A stretch of 64,000 nt of DNA, taken from positions 186,001 to 250,000 of the forward strand of contig CANJLQ010000002.1 of assembly GCA_947475735.1 (NCBI GenBank), in the 5' to 3' direction. The notes under the pieces are model-generated. The model searched no databases. It saw only the letters and a list, made by a program, of their open reading frames with translations, and was not told the origin of the DNA. The first letter of the stretch is position 1. The number at the start of each line of letters is the position of its first letter. Made by a program: the position numbers and the translations under genes. The stretch comes from Caulobacteraceae bacterium. GTDB taxonomy: Bacteria > Pseudomonadota > Alphaproteobacteria > Caulobacterales > Caulobacteraceae. Below, piece by piece: positions 8,600-16,965 of this stretch.

Positions 8600-8617
8600 T
8601 GTCCAATCAGTTGGACA
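8600..8617. promoter_or_regulatory. PpsR/CrtJ operator adjoining bchI start
   Basis: TGTCCAATCAGTTGGACA is a TGT-N12-ACA site that is almost fully palindromic (TGTCCAA...TTGGACA). It lies 3 bases upstream of the bchI ATG and about 125 bp upstream of the divergent DUF3422 gene. Confidence 0.85.
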
Positions 8618-8742
8618 AAGACGGTCACACCAATGGCGGCGCGGGTCAACGCGTCGTGGTGCCGTTGACCGGCGTCATTTGAACTCTGGCGCGGGTCATG
8701 CCTATCGTCGGCGTCGGGCGGCGGTGTCCCGGGGGAGCGCAC

Positions 8743-10029
8743 ATGGCCAAGGCGACCACGACCGGCTGGCGGTTCCATCCCCAGCGCGATGCCCTGCTGG
8801 CCGAGGCCCACGCACGGCCCTTCACCCCGCTGACCGGGCCGGCCCTGGTGACCCGAATCGCCACCCTGTCCGGCCAGGACGGAGAGGCCAAGGACCGCGA
8901 CCACATGGCCGCCCTGTGCCGGCGCCTGGGCCAGCCCGAACCCGGCCCCGACGCCCGCTGGGCTGTCGTCGACGGCGGATCCTGGAGGCTGCGCTGGGAG
9001 CGTCACACCGAACTGTCCACTTGGACCGGGTTTCGGACCCCGACCGGCGGCACGCCGTTCGAGGAGACCGCCTTCGACCTGGTGCCCCAGGACTGGCTGG
9101 CGGATTTCCCCGGTGAGGTTCTGGTGGCCACCCGGCTGGAGGTCTGGCCCGCCGTCGACGAGAAGGCCGCCTCGGCCATGTTCGGGGTCGAGGTCGTCGG
9201 GGCCCGGCTGTCCGATGGCGCCGCCATCGCCCTGACCGACTTCCGCCCCGACGGGCGGGGCATGACGCGGTTGCTGATGCTGGCGCATGCCGGCGACGCC
9301 TCCCAGACCGGGCGGATGGCGCAGAGCCTGCTGGAGATCGAGACCTATCGCCTGATGGCGCTGCTGGCCTTCCCGGTCGCGGGCCAGGCCGGCCGGGAGC
9401 TGTCGGCGATCGAGGCCAGGGCGGCGCAGCTGGCCGAGAAACTGACCGAGCAGGCCGACCCTGACGCAGACCGGCGCTTGCTGGATGAACTGTCGACCCT
9501 CGCTGGAGAGACCGAGGCCCTGATCGGCCGCACGACCTTCCGTTTCGATGCGGCGGTCGCCTACCACCGCATCGTGCGCGAGCGCATCGACATGTTGCGC
9601 GAGGATCATATCAACGGGCTGCTGACGCTGGGCGAGTTCATGCAGCGACGCCTGGATCCCGCCATGCGCACCTGCGACGCCGTGGCGGAACGGCAGAGGG
9701 CCGCGATCCGCCGAATCGCCCGCATGGCCCAGATGCTGAACACCCGGGTCGAGGTCGCCGCCGAGGCGACCAGCGCGGCCCTGCTGGCCTCGATGGACAA
9801 GCGCGCGGGCGCGTCGCTGAAACTGCAGCAGACCGTCGAGGGCCTGTCGACCGCGGCCATCGCCTACTATGCCGTGGGGCTGCTCGGCTTTCCGCTGAAG
9901 GCCATGGAGAAGGCCTGGCACAGCTTCGACGCGACCATCGCCACGGGCATTCTCGCGCCCCTCGTGGTGCTCGGAGTCTGGCTGTGGTTGCGAACCTTCC
10001 GCAAGAAGGTCACGGGCGAGGATCACTGA
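8743..10029 (+). CDS. DUF3422 family membrane protein
   Basis: 428 residues. N-terminal soluble region begins GWRFHPQRDALLAEAHARP, a DUF3422 hallmark; the middle (about residues 205-300) is helical and charged, likely coiled coil; two C-terminal hydrophobic stretches (AAIAYYAVGLLGFPL, ILAPLVVLGVWLWL) are likely membrane helices. Start ATG 8743 has GGGGGAG about 8 bases upstream; the upstream ATG 8698 used in the track lacks support. Function unknown. It lies inside the PGC between bchI and a cytochrome c, transcribed away from bchI, but the family also occurs outside phototrophs. Confidence 0.8.
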   Translation: MAKATTTGWRFHPQRDALLAEAHARPFTPLTGPALVTRIATLSGQDGEAKDRDHMAALCRRLGQPEPGPDARWAVVDGGSWRLRWERHTELSTWTGFRTPTGGTPFEETAFDLVPQDWLADFPGEVLVATRLEVWPAVDEKAASAMFGVEVVGARLSDGAAIALTDFRPDGRGMTRLLMLAHAGDASQTGRMAQSLLEIETYRLMALLAFPVAGQAGRELSAIEARAAQLAEKLTEQADPDADRRLLDELSTLAGETEALIGRTTFRFDAAVAYHRIVRERIDMLREDHINGLLTLGEFMQRRLDPAMRTCDAVAERQRAAIRRIARMAQMLNTRVEVAAEATSAALLASMDKRAGASLKLQQTVEGLSTAAIAYYAVGLLGFPLKAMEKAWHSFDATIATGILAPLVVLGVWLWLRTFRKKVTGEDH

Positions 10030-10074
10030 CGCAAATGTCGCGCATTTTGCGGAACTTCGCGGCCCGTGCCGCAG

Positions 10075-10102
10075 TTGACAGTCCAAGTGCCGGGTCTAAT
10101 GT
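10075..10102 (+). promoter_or_regulatory. candidate sigma70-type promoter for cytochrome c gene
   Basis: TTGACA (10075-10080), 16-base spacer, then TAATGT, about 36 bases before the cytochrome ATG. The -35 is perfect, the -10 is weak. Confidence 0.4.
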
Positions 10103-10137
10103 CCGGCCCACTCGATATTCCCAGGGAGGCTACGGGT

Positions 10138-10656
10138 ATGCGTAAGTTTGTGATCATGGGCGTCGCGTCCGCTGCGCTGCTGGGTCTCGCGGCCTGTGGT
10201 GGCGGTGGCGAAGAGAAGGCCGAGGCCCCGGCCGCGCCCGCCGCCGAGGCACCCGCCGCCGCTCCGGCTGCTGAGCCGGCTCCGGCCGCCGAGCCCGCAG
10301 TCGCCCCGGCCGCTCCGGCCGCCGGTGCCACGCTTCAGGTCGCCGGCCTGACGGGCGACGCCGCCGCCGGCCAGCGGATCTTCGGCCAGTGCCGCACCTG
10401 CCACGTGGTCGAGCCGGGCGTGAACCGCGTCGGCCCGTCGCTGCACGCCGTCGTCGGCCGCACGGCCGGCACCGTACCGGGTTACACCTACTCGACCGCC
10501 AACAAGAGCAGCGGGGCGGTGTGGGACGAGCAGACCCTCTTCACCTACCTGGAAAACCCGCGCGGCTTCATGCCTGGCACCAAGATGGCCTTCGTCGGCC
10601 TGCGCGACCCGCAGCAGCGCGCCGACGTCATCGCCTATCTGAAGACCCAGGCCTGA
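10138..10656 (+). CDS. membrane-tethered (lipoprotein) class I cytochrome c
   Basis: 172 residues. Signal peptide ends in lipobox LGLAAC with Cys20, so the protein is predicted to be lipid-anchored. An Ala/Pro/Glu-rich flexible linker (about residues 21-64) leads to a c-type domain with heme motif CRTCH (85-89) and axial-ligand region GFMPGTKMAF. AGGGAGG precedes ATG 10138; the track start 10066 is upstream and unsupported. A strong terminator follows, so this is a single-gene transcript. The anchored, linker-borne design resembles membrane-attached electron carriers such as cytochrome cy; location in the PGC makes it a candidate donor to the reaction centre, which is inference. Confidence 0.9.
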   Translation: MRKFVIMGVASAALLGLAACGGGGEEKAEAPAAPAAEAPAAAPAAEPAPAAEPAVAPAAPAAGATLQVAGLTGDAAAGQRIFGQCRTCHVVEPGVNRVGPSLHAVVGRTAGTVPGYTYSTANKSSGAVWDEQTLFTYLENPRGFMPGTKMAFVGLRDPQQRADVIAYLKTQA

Positions 10657-10680
10657 TCGCTTCGATCGGCTGAGGACCGA

Positions 10681-10712
10681 GGGCCCCGGTGGAAACACCG
10701 GGGCCCTTTTTC
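10681..10712 (+). terminator. intrinsic terminator after cytochrome c
   Basis: GGGCCCCGGTG-GAAA-CACCGGGGCCC is an 11-bp perfect stem followed by TTTTT. It faces the plus strand and separates the cytochrome gene from the convergent bchG-bchP operon. Confidence 0.92.
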
Positions 10713-10969
10713 TATGCCCGGTTGGCGAGCCGTCGCCTCAGGTCCAGCAGGTGCAGGGGGAAGGAGGCCAGCAGTGGCAGGCTGACCCACCACCAGTCGG
10801 CTCCGACCAGGGCGGCACGCACGCCCAGCAGGATGAAGACGCCCGGCCCCAGCACCAGCAGCGCCGCCCACGGGCTCATCCGGCGCGACAGAATCAGCCA
10901 GGCCGCCTCCAGCGCGATGATGATCAGGACCAGATCGACCGCATGGCCGCTGGCGAAGAAGGCCTCCAC
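10712..10969 (-). CDS. small three-helix membrane protein downstream of bchP
   Basis: 85 residues with three hydrophobic spans (VDLVLIIIALEAAWLIL, WAALLVLGPGVFILLGV, WWWVSLPLLASFPLHLL). GTG start at 10969 lies 3 bases beyond the bchP stop (10973-10975), so translation is probably coupled. It ends against the cytochrome terminator. I do not recognise a family; the hydrophobic pattern and tight spacing argue that it is real. Confidence 0.7.
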   Translation of the reverse strand: MEAFFASGHAVDLVLIIIALEAAWLILSRRMSPWAALLVLGPGVFILLGVRAALVGADWWWVSLPLLASFPLHLLDLRRRLANRA

Positions 10970-10972
10970 CGA

Positions 10973-12190
10973 TCAGGCCGGGCGCAGGCCCAGCAGGTGG
11001 CCCATGTCCTTGAAGAAGATGCGGGCGTGGGCGGCGGGTTTCGCCTTCACCAGCTCCTTGTTCATATAGGCCTGCCAGGTCAGCTCCTGGATGTCGGGGT
11101 CGTCGCACAGGGCCACGAACCGCTCGCGCCGCTTGTCGGAGCGGTACCAGAAATGCTGCATGATCCCGAGCACCATGAAGACCTTGCCGTGGGACTTCAT
11201 GAACCGCTTGCGCGCCGTCTTCAGCGCGCGCGCGTCACCGGTGGCCAGGGTCGCCTCGACCGCCTCGCCGGCCAGTCGCCCGCCCTCCATGGCGTAGTAG
11301 ATGCCCTCACCCGAGGCCGGGGCCACGACGCCGGCGGCGTCTCCGGCCAGGACGACGTCTTTGCCGTTGTCCCACCGCTTCATCGGCTTCAGCGGGATCG
11401 GGGCACCCTCGGTTCGCACCGTTTCGCAGCCCTCCAGGCCGGCAACCTTGCGCAAGGCGGTGACTGCGGTCCGCAGCGAGAAGCCCTTCTGCATCGAGCC
11501 CACCCCGATCGAGGCCGTGTCGCCGTGCGGGAAGATCCAGGCGTAGAAGTCGGGCGACAGGTTGCCTTGGTACCAGACGTCGCAACGCTGGGCCTCGAAG
11601 TCGGCCGTGCCTGCGGCCGGGGCCTTGATGATCTCATGATAGGCGAAGACATAGCGCTGCTTGTCCGCGCCCTTGACCTGTTGCGCGGCCACGTTGGACC
11701 GAGCCCCGTCGGCCCCGATGACCATGCGGGCACGCACCGCGATCGGCGGCGAATCCTTGTCCGCGCCCTGCGGCCGGTACAGCACCACCGCCGACCCATC
11801 CGCCTCGCGCTCGATGGTGGTGAAGGTGCCCGATCGGCGCTGGGCGCCGGCGGCCTCGGCGCGGTTTCGCAGCCATTCGTCGAAGCTCTCGCGGTTGACC
11901 ATGCCGACATAGCCACCCTCGATCGGCATCCGCACGCGGCGGTCGGACGGGGCGATCATCCGGGCTTCCGAGGCCTTGGCGCAGATCAGGCTGTCGGGGA
12001 TCTGGAAGTCCTTGATCAACCGGGGCGGGATGGCCCCGCCGCACGGCTTGATCCGGCCCTGGCGATCCAGCAGCAGGACGGTCCGGCCTTTCTCGGCCAG
12101 AAGACGGGCGGCGGTCGAGCCCGAAGGCCCGCCCCCGACGACCACGCAATCAAAGGTCTCGGCGATGATGCCGAGCTCAGGCCTGGACAT
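10973..12190 (-). CDS. bchP: geranylgeranyl diphosphate / bacteriochlorophyll reductase BchP
   Basis: 405 residues. FAD-binding CVVVGGGPSGSTAARLLAEKG near the N-terminus, IKPCGGAIPP, VIGADGARSNVA, VLAGDAAGVVAPASGEGIYYAMEGG, and C-terminal ELTWQAYMNKELVKAKP are all BchP/ChlP features. It reduces the geranylgeranyl tail of bacteriochlorophyll to phytyl. Its start overlaps the upstream transporter stop by 14 bases, and the order bchG - PucC-like - bchP is the usual alphaproteobacterial one. Confidence 0.95.
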   Translation of the reverse strand: MSRPELGIIAETFDCVVVGGGPSGSTAARLLAEKGRTVLLLDRQGRIKPCGGAIPPRLIKDFQIPDSLICAKASEARMIAPSDRRVRMPIEGGYVGMVNRESFDEWLRNRAEAAGAQRRSGTFTTIEREADGSAVVLYRPQGADKDSPPIAVRARMVIGADGARSNVAAQQVKGADKQRYVFAYHEIIKAPAAGTADFEAQRCDVWYQGNLSPDFYAWIFPHGDTASIGVGSMQKGFSLRTAVTALRKVAGLEGCETVRTEGAPIPLKPMKRWDNGKDVVLAGDAAGVVAPASGEGIYYAMEGGRLAGEAVEATLATGDARALKTARKRFMKSHGKVFMVLGIMQHFWYRSDKRRERFVALCDDPDIQELTWQAYMNKELVKAKPAAHARIFFKDMGHLLGLRPA

Positions 12191-13499
12191 GGCGGGCTCC
12201 CGTGACGGGTGGGGCGACGGAGGATGCCGGTGCGCCGATTCGTGAAGCGATGAGGGCCGAGGCCAGGAACAGCCCGGCCTCCAGCACGAAGACGAGACCG
12301 AAGGCGGGCGCGTCGGCCCCCATCAGCCCGCGTCCGATGTCGACGCCGACGGCGCCGAGGAAACCGCCGGCGGCGAAGCCCATGGCTTGGGCCGCGCCCC
12401 AGACGCCCATGCGGATGCCCTCGCGGGGCCCCCCGCCCTCGCCCGCCAGCCCCATCATCGAGCCGATGGCGGCGACGGCGAACATGCCGTTGAAGAAGCC
12501 AAGGCCGAACACCGTCGGCAGGATCGGCCAGGCGGGCCCCGCGGCGGCGGCGGCGGCCAGCAGGCCCAGCATGACCGCCGAACCGACGCAGCCCGCGATG
12601 GTCCAGCCGCGCATCCAGCCCTTTCCACGGCCCCCGATCATGCCGCCCAGCGCCCCGACCAGCACCATGCCCATCAGGACGCCGCCGTTCTGAACGCCCG
12701 ACATCTGGGTCGACTGGCCCGGCGTCATGGCGAAGACCAGGCCGGCGAAGGGTTCGAGGATCAGCTCCTGGGCGCTGTAGGCGACCATGGAGACCAGCAC
12801 GAAGATGGCGAACAGCCGCGCCTTGGGATCGCCCAGCGTCTCCTTCAGGGCCACGGCGAAGGGGGGCGACCGCTCGGCGTTCGGAGCCGCAGCGACCGCC
12901 GGGCCTTCGACGCCCCAGACCGCGAGCAGCGTCACGAGGAAGGCGATCATGGCCACGCCGCTGGCGACCATCGCCAGCCGCTGCATCGAGAAGGGATCGA
13001 GCAGGCCGCCGCCGATCCCGGCGGTCAGGACGATGCCGACGATCATCATGATCCAGGTGATGGCCGCCGCCGCCGGGCGACGGGTGGGCGTCACCCGCGT
13101 GGCCAGAAGAGCCAGAAGCGACGTGCCCGAGGCCCCCACCCCGGCCCCGATCATCGTGAAGCCGAGGACCGCGAGGGCGATGCCCGCGACGGTCGAGGAC
13201 GCCATCAGAGCCGTGGCATTGGTCGCCAGCAGCGCCCCCATGGCAAGAACCCCCATGCCCCCGACGATCCAGGGCGTGCGTCTGCGCCCCTGGTCCGAGC
13301 CGTGGCCCCAGCGGGGGCGGGACAGCTGAACGACATAGTGCCAGGCGACCAGGGCCGCCGGCAGGGCGACCGGCAGGGCCAGCTCCACCGCCATGACCCG
13401 GTTGAGCGTCGAAGTGGTCAGCACCACGATCGACCCCAGGGCGCTCTGCACCAGCCCCAGCCGGACGATGCCAAGCCAGCCGAGCGGTTGGCGATCCAT
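12177..13499 (-). CDS. PucC/LhaA-like BCD-family MFS protein between bchG and bchP
   Basis: 440 residues, about 12 hydrophobic segments, beginning MDRQPLGWLGIVRLGLVQSALGS; motifs GHGSDQGRRRTPWI and ELILEPFAGLVF match the bacteriochlorophyll-delivery (BCD) branch of MFS proteins (orf428-type). Members assist assembly of light-harvesting complexes or pigment handling. ATG 13499 shares one base with the bchG TGA (TGATG). The extra N-terminal 58 residues in the track are bchG read in another frame. Confidence 0.88.
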   Translation of the reverse strand: MDRQPLGWLGIVRLGLVQSALGSIVVLTTSTLNRVMAVELALPVALPAALVAWHYVVQLSRPRWGHGSDQGRRRTPWIVGGMGVLAMGALLATNATALMASSTVAGIALAVLGFTMIGAGVGASGTSLLALLATRVTPTRRPAAAAITWIMMIVGIVLTAGIGGGLLDPFSMQRLAMVASGVAMIAFLVTLLAVWGVEGPAVAAAPNAERSPPFAVALKETLGDPKARLFAIFVLVSMVAYSAQELILEPFAGLVFAMTPGQSTQMSGVQNGGVLMGMVLVGALGGMIGGRGKGWMRGWTIAGCVGSAVMLGLLAAAAAAGPAWPILPTVFGLGFFNGMFAVAAIGSMMGLAGEGGGPREGIRMGVWGAAQAMGFAAGGFLGAVGVDIGRGLMGADAPAFGLVFVLEAGLFLASALIASRIGAPASSVAPPVTGARHVQA

Positions 13500-14410
13500 C
13501 AGAGAGCTCCGGAAAGGTTCGACACGGCGAAGGCCGAGACCATCATGCCGATGACGTACAGGGTGGTGCCCGTGGCGTTGTACCAGGGCGTCAGATCCTT
13601 CGGCCTGCCCAGCAGACGCGCCATCAGACCGAACTGGATCGCCAGCAGGACGGCGACCGCGAGCCCGTGCCACGGCCGGTCCCAGGCCACGAACAGCAGG
13701 GTCACGACCAGCACCTGGGGCGCGGCCATCACCGCGCAGGCGATGCGCGCGGCGGAGTCGACGCCGAGCTCGGCCGGCAGGGACTTCAGCCCCAGCATCC
13801 GGTCGCCCTCGACGGCCTTGAAGTCGTTCAGGACCATGATGCCGTAGGCCCCGAAGCTGTAGAGCGCCGCCAAGATCAGCACCGGCGCGCCGGGCAGGGC
13901 TCCGGCCATGACGGCGGCCCCCGTGAACCAGGTCAGGCCCTCATAGGAAAAGGCGACGGCGAACGGCCCAGCCACGCCGCTGACCTTCAGCCGCAGCGGC
14001 GGCGCGGAATAGGCCCAGGCGAAGAAGAGACCCAGCGTCGTGGCGGCGAAGACCCACGGCCCGGTCAGCCAGGCGACACCGAGCGAAACGGCCGTCCAGA
14101 CGATGGCGATGTAGAGGCCCCAACGACCCGGGATGCGGCCGGACGGGATCGGGCGATGCGGCTCGTTGATGGCGTCCACATGCCGGTCGAACCAGTCGTT
14201 GACGGCCTGGCTGGTGGCGCAGACCAGGGGCCCGGTCAGGGCGACGCCGGCCACCAGAAACAGCCAACGCCCCTCGAACGAGGCACCGGAGGAGACCACC
14301 CCGCACAGGAAGGCCCACATCGGCGGGAACCAGGTGACGGGCTTGAACAGCTCCAGCACGGCGGCCGGAGACGGCGCGGCAGGCGACGGCAAGGGGATCG
14401 TCCTGTCCAT
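13499..14410 (-). CDS. bchG: bacteriochlorophyll synthase BchG
   Basis: 303-residue UbiA-type prenyltransferase with about eight membrane helices. The first aspartate-rich motif NDWFDRHVDAINEPHRPIPSG and the second NDFKAVEGDRMLGLKSLP are both intact, as is LFKPVTWFPPMWAF. It esterifies bacteriochlorophyllide a with geranylgeranyl or phytyl diphosphate. It is the first gene of a bchG - transporter - bchP - small membrane protein operon behind a PpsR box. Confidence 0.95.
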   Translation of the reverse strand: MDRTIPLPSPAAPSPAAVLELFKPVTWFPPMWAFLCGVVSSGASFEGRWLFLVAGVALTGPLVCATSQAVNDWFDRHVDAINEPHRPIPSGRIPGRWGLYIAIVWTAVSLGVAWLTGPWVFAATTLGLFFAWAYSAPPLRLKVSGVAGPFAVAFSYEGLTWFTGAAVMAGALPGAPVLILAALYSFGAYGIMVLNDFKAVEGDRMLGLKSLPAELGVDSAARIACAVMAAPQVLVVTLLFVAWDRPWHGLAVAVLLAIQFGLMARLLGRPKDLTPWYNATGTTLYVIGMMVSAFAVSNLSGAL

Positions 14411-14439
14411 GCCGGACGGTAGGATTGGACACCATCAGG

Positions 14440-14457
14440 TGTCAACTTGATTGGACA
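14440..14457. promoter_or_regulatory. PpsR/CrtJ operator of bchG operon
   Basis: TGTCAACTTGATTGGACA is an exact TGT-N12-ACA site 29 bases before the bchG ATG. On the minus strand its right arm reads TTGACA, followed 17 bases later by CTACCG, so the operator may cover the -35 element. A nearby GACACC-ATCA-GGTGTC palindrome (14428-14443) overlaps its edge. Confidence 0.85.
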
Positions 14458-14612
14458 CTTTGGGGTGGAAAACGCGGTGTTGGAGTCGGAAAAACAGACT
14501 CCACTTTCTCCAATTGCCACTGTGGCGGTTCTGGATGGTCCGGACGCCCGTGGCGGCGTCGCTCATCGATCCGACGAGCCTAGCCCAGCCTTACGTCAGA
14601 ATGGGACGCCCC

Positions 14613-16049
14613 TCAGTCGTCGAGGTCGCCCAGTCCGTATCGGCGCAGCTTGGAGTAGAGGCTCTGACGGCTGAGACCGAGGACGTCGGCGGCCGAGGTG
14701 CGGTTGTCCTGGGTCAGGGCCAGGGCGGCTTCGATGCAGAGCTTTTCGATCAGGTCGGTCGATTCGCGCACGATGTCCTTCATCGGCACCCGACCGATCA
14801 GCTGGGTCAGTTGCTCGACCGACTGGGACACCGCCCCGGTCAGCAGGGGCCCCGCGCCGGCGACCGCCATCGGCGGCAGGCGGCGGGCGACATTGCGGAT
14901 GCTGAACCCATAGGTCGGCCGCACGTCATCGGGCACGACCACCGCCGTGACCTCGACCTCTTCCGGATCGCCGAAGCCCGAACGGACGACGGTGGCGAAG
15001 TTCCTGAGCGCGCCGTGTTCTTTCAGCTGCGACAGCATGATCTTCAGATCGATCTGCGGCCGGCCGAGGAAGCGGTCCAGCGGCAGGTGCGTCGCTTCCT
15101 CTCGGCTGGCGAGATGGATCAGCTCCAGGAAGGCCGGGTTGGCCGTCAGGATGCGCAGGTCGGTATCGGTCACGACGAAGGCGTCCGAGATCCGCGCCAG
15201 CACCGCCGTCAGGGCCGCGTTCGGGTCGGCCGCCTGGACCAGGCCCTCGGGCGTCAGCCGCACAAGCAGCGAGGCCGTGCGGTCGTGCCGGTACATCGAG
15301 GCCGACAGCAGGCAGGTCGCCCCACCCGCCAAACGGACCGGAGACGAAGCCCCCGCCGTCGAGCTGTTGGCCGAGGCCAGCAGATCCTCGGCCTCGGCGA
15401 AGCTGGCGGAATCGATCAGGGTGTTGAAGGGCTGGCCGATCAAGGAGGCCGGGTCGCGGCCGGTGACGCCGGCCACGGCCGGGTTGGCCTCGCGGATGCG
15501 GCGGCTGGGTCCGTCCAGGATCAGAACCGCTTCGGAGGCGCTCTGGAACAGGAGGCGGTAACGCTGCTCGGCCTGGCGCAGACGCAGATAGTCGCGCTCG
15601 ACCGACTGCTGAACCTGGATCAGACGCTGCTGCAGGATGGCCGATGCCTGGAGGTCGCGACCGATGACGATGACCCGCCCATCCGATCCGGCCCCGAGCG
15701 CGAAATAGCGGACCGGAATGTCGGCGCCATCGTCGGCGCGGTGGTTGACCTGACGCCAGCGCGACGCCTGGCCCTTGAAGGCGGCGTCCAGCATCTCGGA
15801 GACCTTGATGCGGCTTTCTTCGGTGACGGTGTCGATCCAGCGCCGGTCCAGCCAGTCGCCGATGCCATTGTCCGCCAGATCGCCGTTGGAGACCGAAACG
15901 TCGCGCACCACGCCGTCGCGATCCAGGATCAGGGCGACGTCGCTGGCGGCCGCCACCAGACCGGCGGCTGCGTCGGGGGAGAGACTACCGAATGCCGCTT
16001 GGGGCTCGCGGAAGGATATGGCGGCCGGAGCGGACGACTGAACGGTCAT
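14613..16049 (-). CDS. ppsR: photosynthesis repressor PpsR/CrtJ
   Basis: 478 residues. PAS-like modules at about 28-130, 165-265 and 285-390, joined by a Q-linker helix (AILQQRLIQVQQSVERDYLRLRQAEQ, 137-163), and a Fis-type helix-turn-helix at the C-terminus (SAADVLGLSRQSLYSKLRRYGLGD). The whole protein has exactly two cysteines, C246 in the central PAS and C438 before the HTH, corresponding in position to the redox pair described for Rhodobacter PpsR. It represses bch, crt and puc genes under oxygen through TGT-N12-ACA sites, several of which are in this window. ATG 16049 is chosen by family N-terminus (MTVQSSAP); the longer track start overlaps aerR. No clear Shine-Dalgarno. Confidence 0.94.
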   Translation of the reverse strand: MTVQSSAPAAISFREPQAAFGSLSPDAAAGLVAAASDVALILDRDGVVRDVSVSNGDLADNGIGDWLDRRWIDTVTEESRIKVSEMLDAAFKGQASRWRQVNHRADDGADIPVRYFALGAGSDGRVIVIGRDLQASAILQQRLIQVQQSVERDYLRLRQAEQRYRLLFQSASEAVLILDGPSRRIREANPAVAGVTGRDPASLIGQPFNTLIDSASFAEAEDLLASANSSTAGASSPVRLAGGATCLLSASMYRHDRTASLLVRLTPEGLVQAADPNAALTAVLARISDAFVVTDTDLRILTANPAFLELIHLASREEATHLPLDRFLGRPQIDLKIMLSQLKEHGALRNFATVVRSGFGDPEEVEVTAVVVPDDVRPTYGFSIRNVARRLPPMAVAGAGPLLTGAVSQSVEQLTQLIGRVPMKDIVRESTDLIEKLCIEAALALTQDNRTSAADVLGLSRQSLYSKLRRYGLGDLDD

Positions 16050-16080
16050 GCGGGCGCAGTATCGGTCCGGCGCCCCATCA

Positions 16081-16965
16081 TCAAGCGACCGATTGCTGCC
16101 GACGGAAGATAGCGTCCACGACCTGGACGGCCTCCCGGGCATCGCCGGCCGTATGATCGGCTCCGACTTGGGCGACCCGCGAGGGGTCCTTCTCGAACGC
16201 CCGCCCGCCCACGATGACCTTGAGGTCCGTGTTCAGGGAGGCCGCGCGCACGCCGGCGATGATCGGCGGCAAGATGTCCAGCCACCGTTCGTTGGCCATG
16301 GAAAAACCGACCAGGTCGAATCGCTCGGACCGGACCGTGTCGATCAGGTCCTCGGTCGTCGCGTCCGGCATGCAGACGGTGCGCCAGCCCGCGCGGCGGA
16401 AATACTCCACCACCATGACCAGACCGAAGGAGTGGTGATCGCCGGGCGTCAGGGCGAACAGGGCGGTGCGTCCGTCGCCGCCGCCGTTCTCGACGTGCAC
16501 GCGATCGGCGAACTCATAGACCAGCTGCTGCAGGCGACACAGGCCGATGGTCACATCGGTGAAGGTGCAGTCGTCGGCCTCCCACATCTCGCCCAGGCGT
16601 TTGGCGGCGGGGGACAGCAGGTCGAAATAGATCGTCTCCACGCCGACGCCGCGGCGGATCAGAAGCTCGATATGGTCCAGCAGGGTCGCCAGGTCGGCGA
16701 CCATGACCTGCTTGGAGAAGCGCTCCAGCTCGGAGGCCTCGATGACCCCGGTGTTCATGGGGATGACGTCGCTGACAGGCGCATCGCGGTGCGCCATCAA
16801 CAGCCGGGGGATGATCTCCCCCTCGATCAACTGGGCCAGGGCCAGCGGCGAAGGATCCTCGATCAGCAGCCGTTCCGGCCGCTCGAACCGGACGACGTTC
16901 TCGGCGTCGTCGGCGGCCGATGACCGTTCCTGACGGTGGTCTTCTGCGCGGTGGGTGTTCGCCAT
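16081..16965 (-). CDS. aerR: B12-binding antirepressor AerR/PpaA
   Basis: 294 residues. A helical B12-cap region (about 75-160, LSPAAKRLGEMWEADDCTFTDV) and a cobalamin-binding Rossmann-like domain with DxHxxG-type motif GDHHSFG (D176, H178, G181). AerR/PpaA homologues bind cobalamin and modulate CrtJ/PpsR; the gene is immediately upstream of ppsR, 31 bases apart, as in purple bacteria. A strong AGGAGGAT precedes ATG 16965. Whether it is light-responsive through adenosylcobalamin is inference from homologues. Confidence 0.92.
   Translation of the reverse strand: MANTHRAEDHRQERSSAADDAENVVRFERPERLLIEDPSPLALAQLIEGEIIPRLLMAHRDAPVSDVIPMNTGVIEASELERFSKQVMVADLATLLDHIELLIRRGVGVETIYFDLLSPAAKRLGEMWEADDCTFTDVTIGLCRLQQLVYEFADRVHVENGGGDGRTALFALTPGDHHSFGLVMVVEYFRRAGWRTVCMPDATTEDLIDTVRSERFDLVGFSMANERWLDILPPIIAGVRAASLNTDLKVIVGGRAFEKDPSRVAQVGADHTAGDAREAVQVVDAIFRRQQSVA

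Noticed and set aside
5793-8606. Single 937-residue ORF on the minus strand
   Set aside because: Its first 340 residues are low-complexity and antiparallel/out-of-frame to bchI, which has perfect AAA+ motifs. The real genes are bchI and bchD joined by ATGA.
14482-14502. GGAGTC...GACTCC hairpin as ppsR terminator
   Set aside because: Six-bp stem, no T-run after it in the direction of ppsR transcription.
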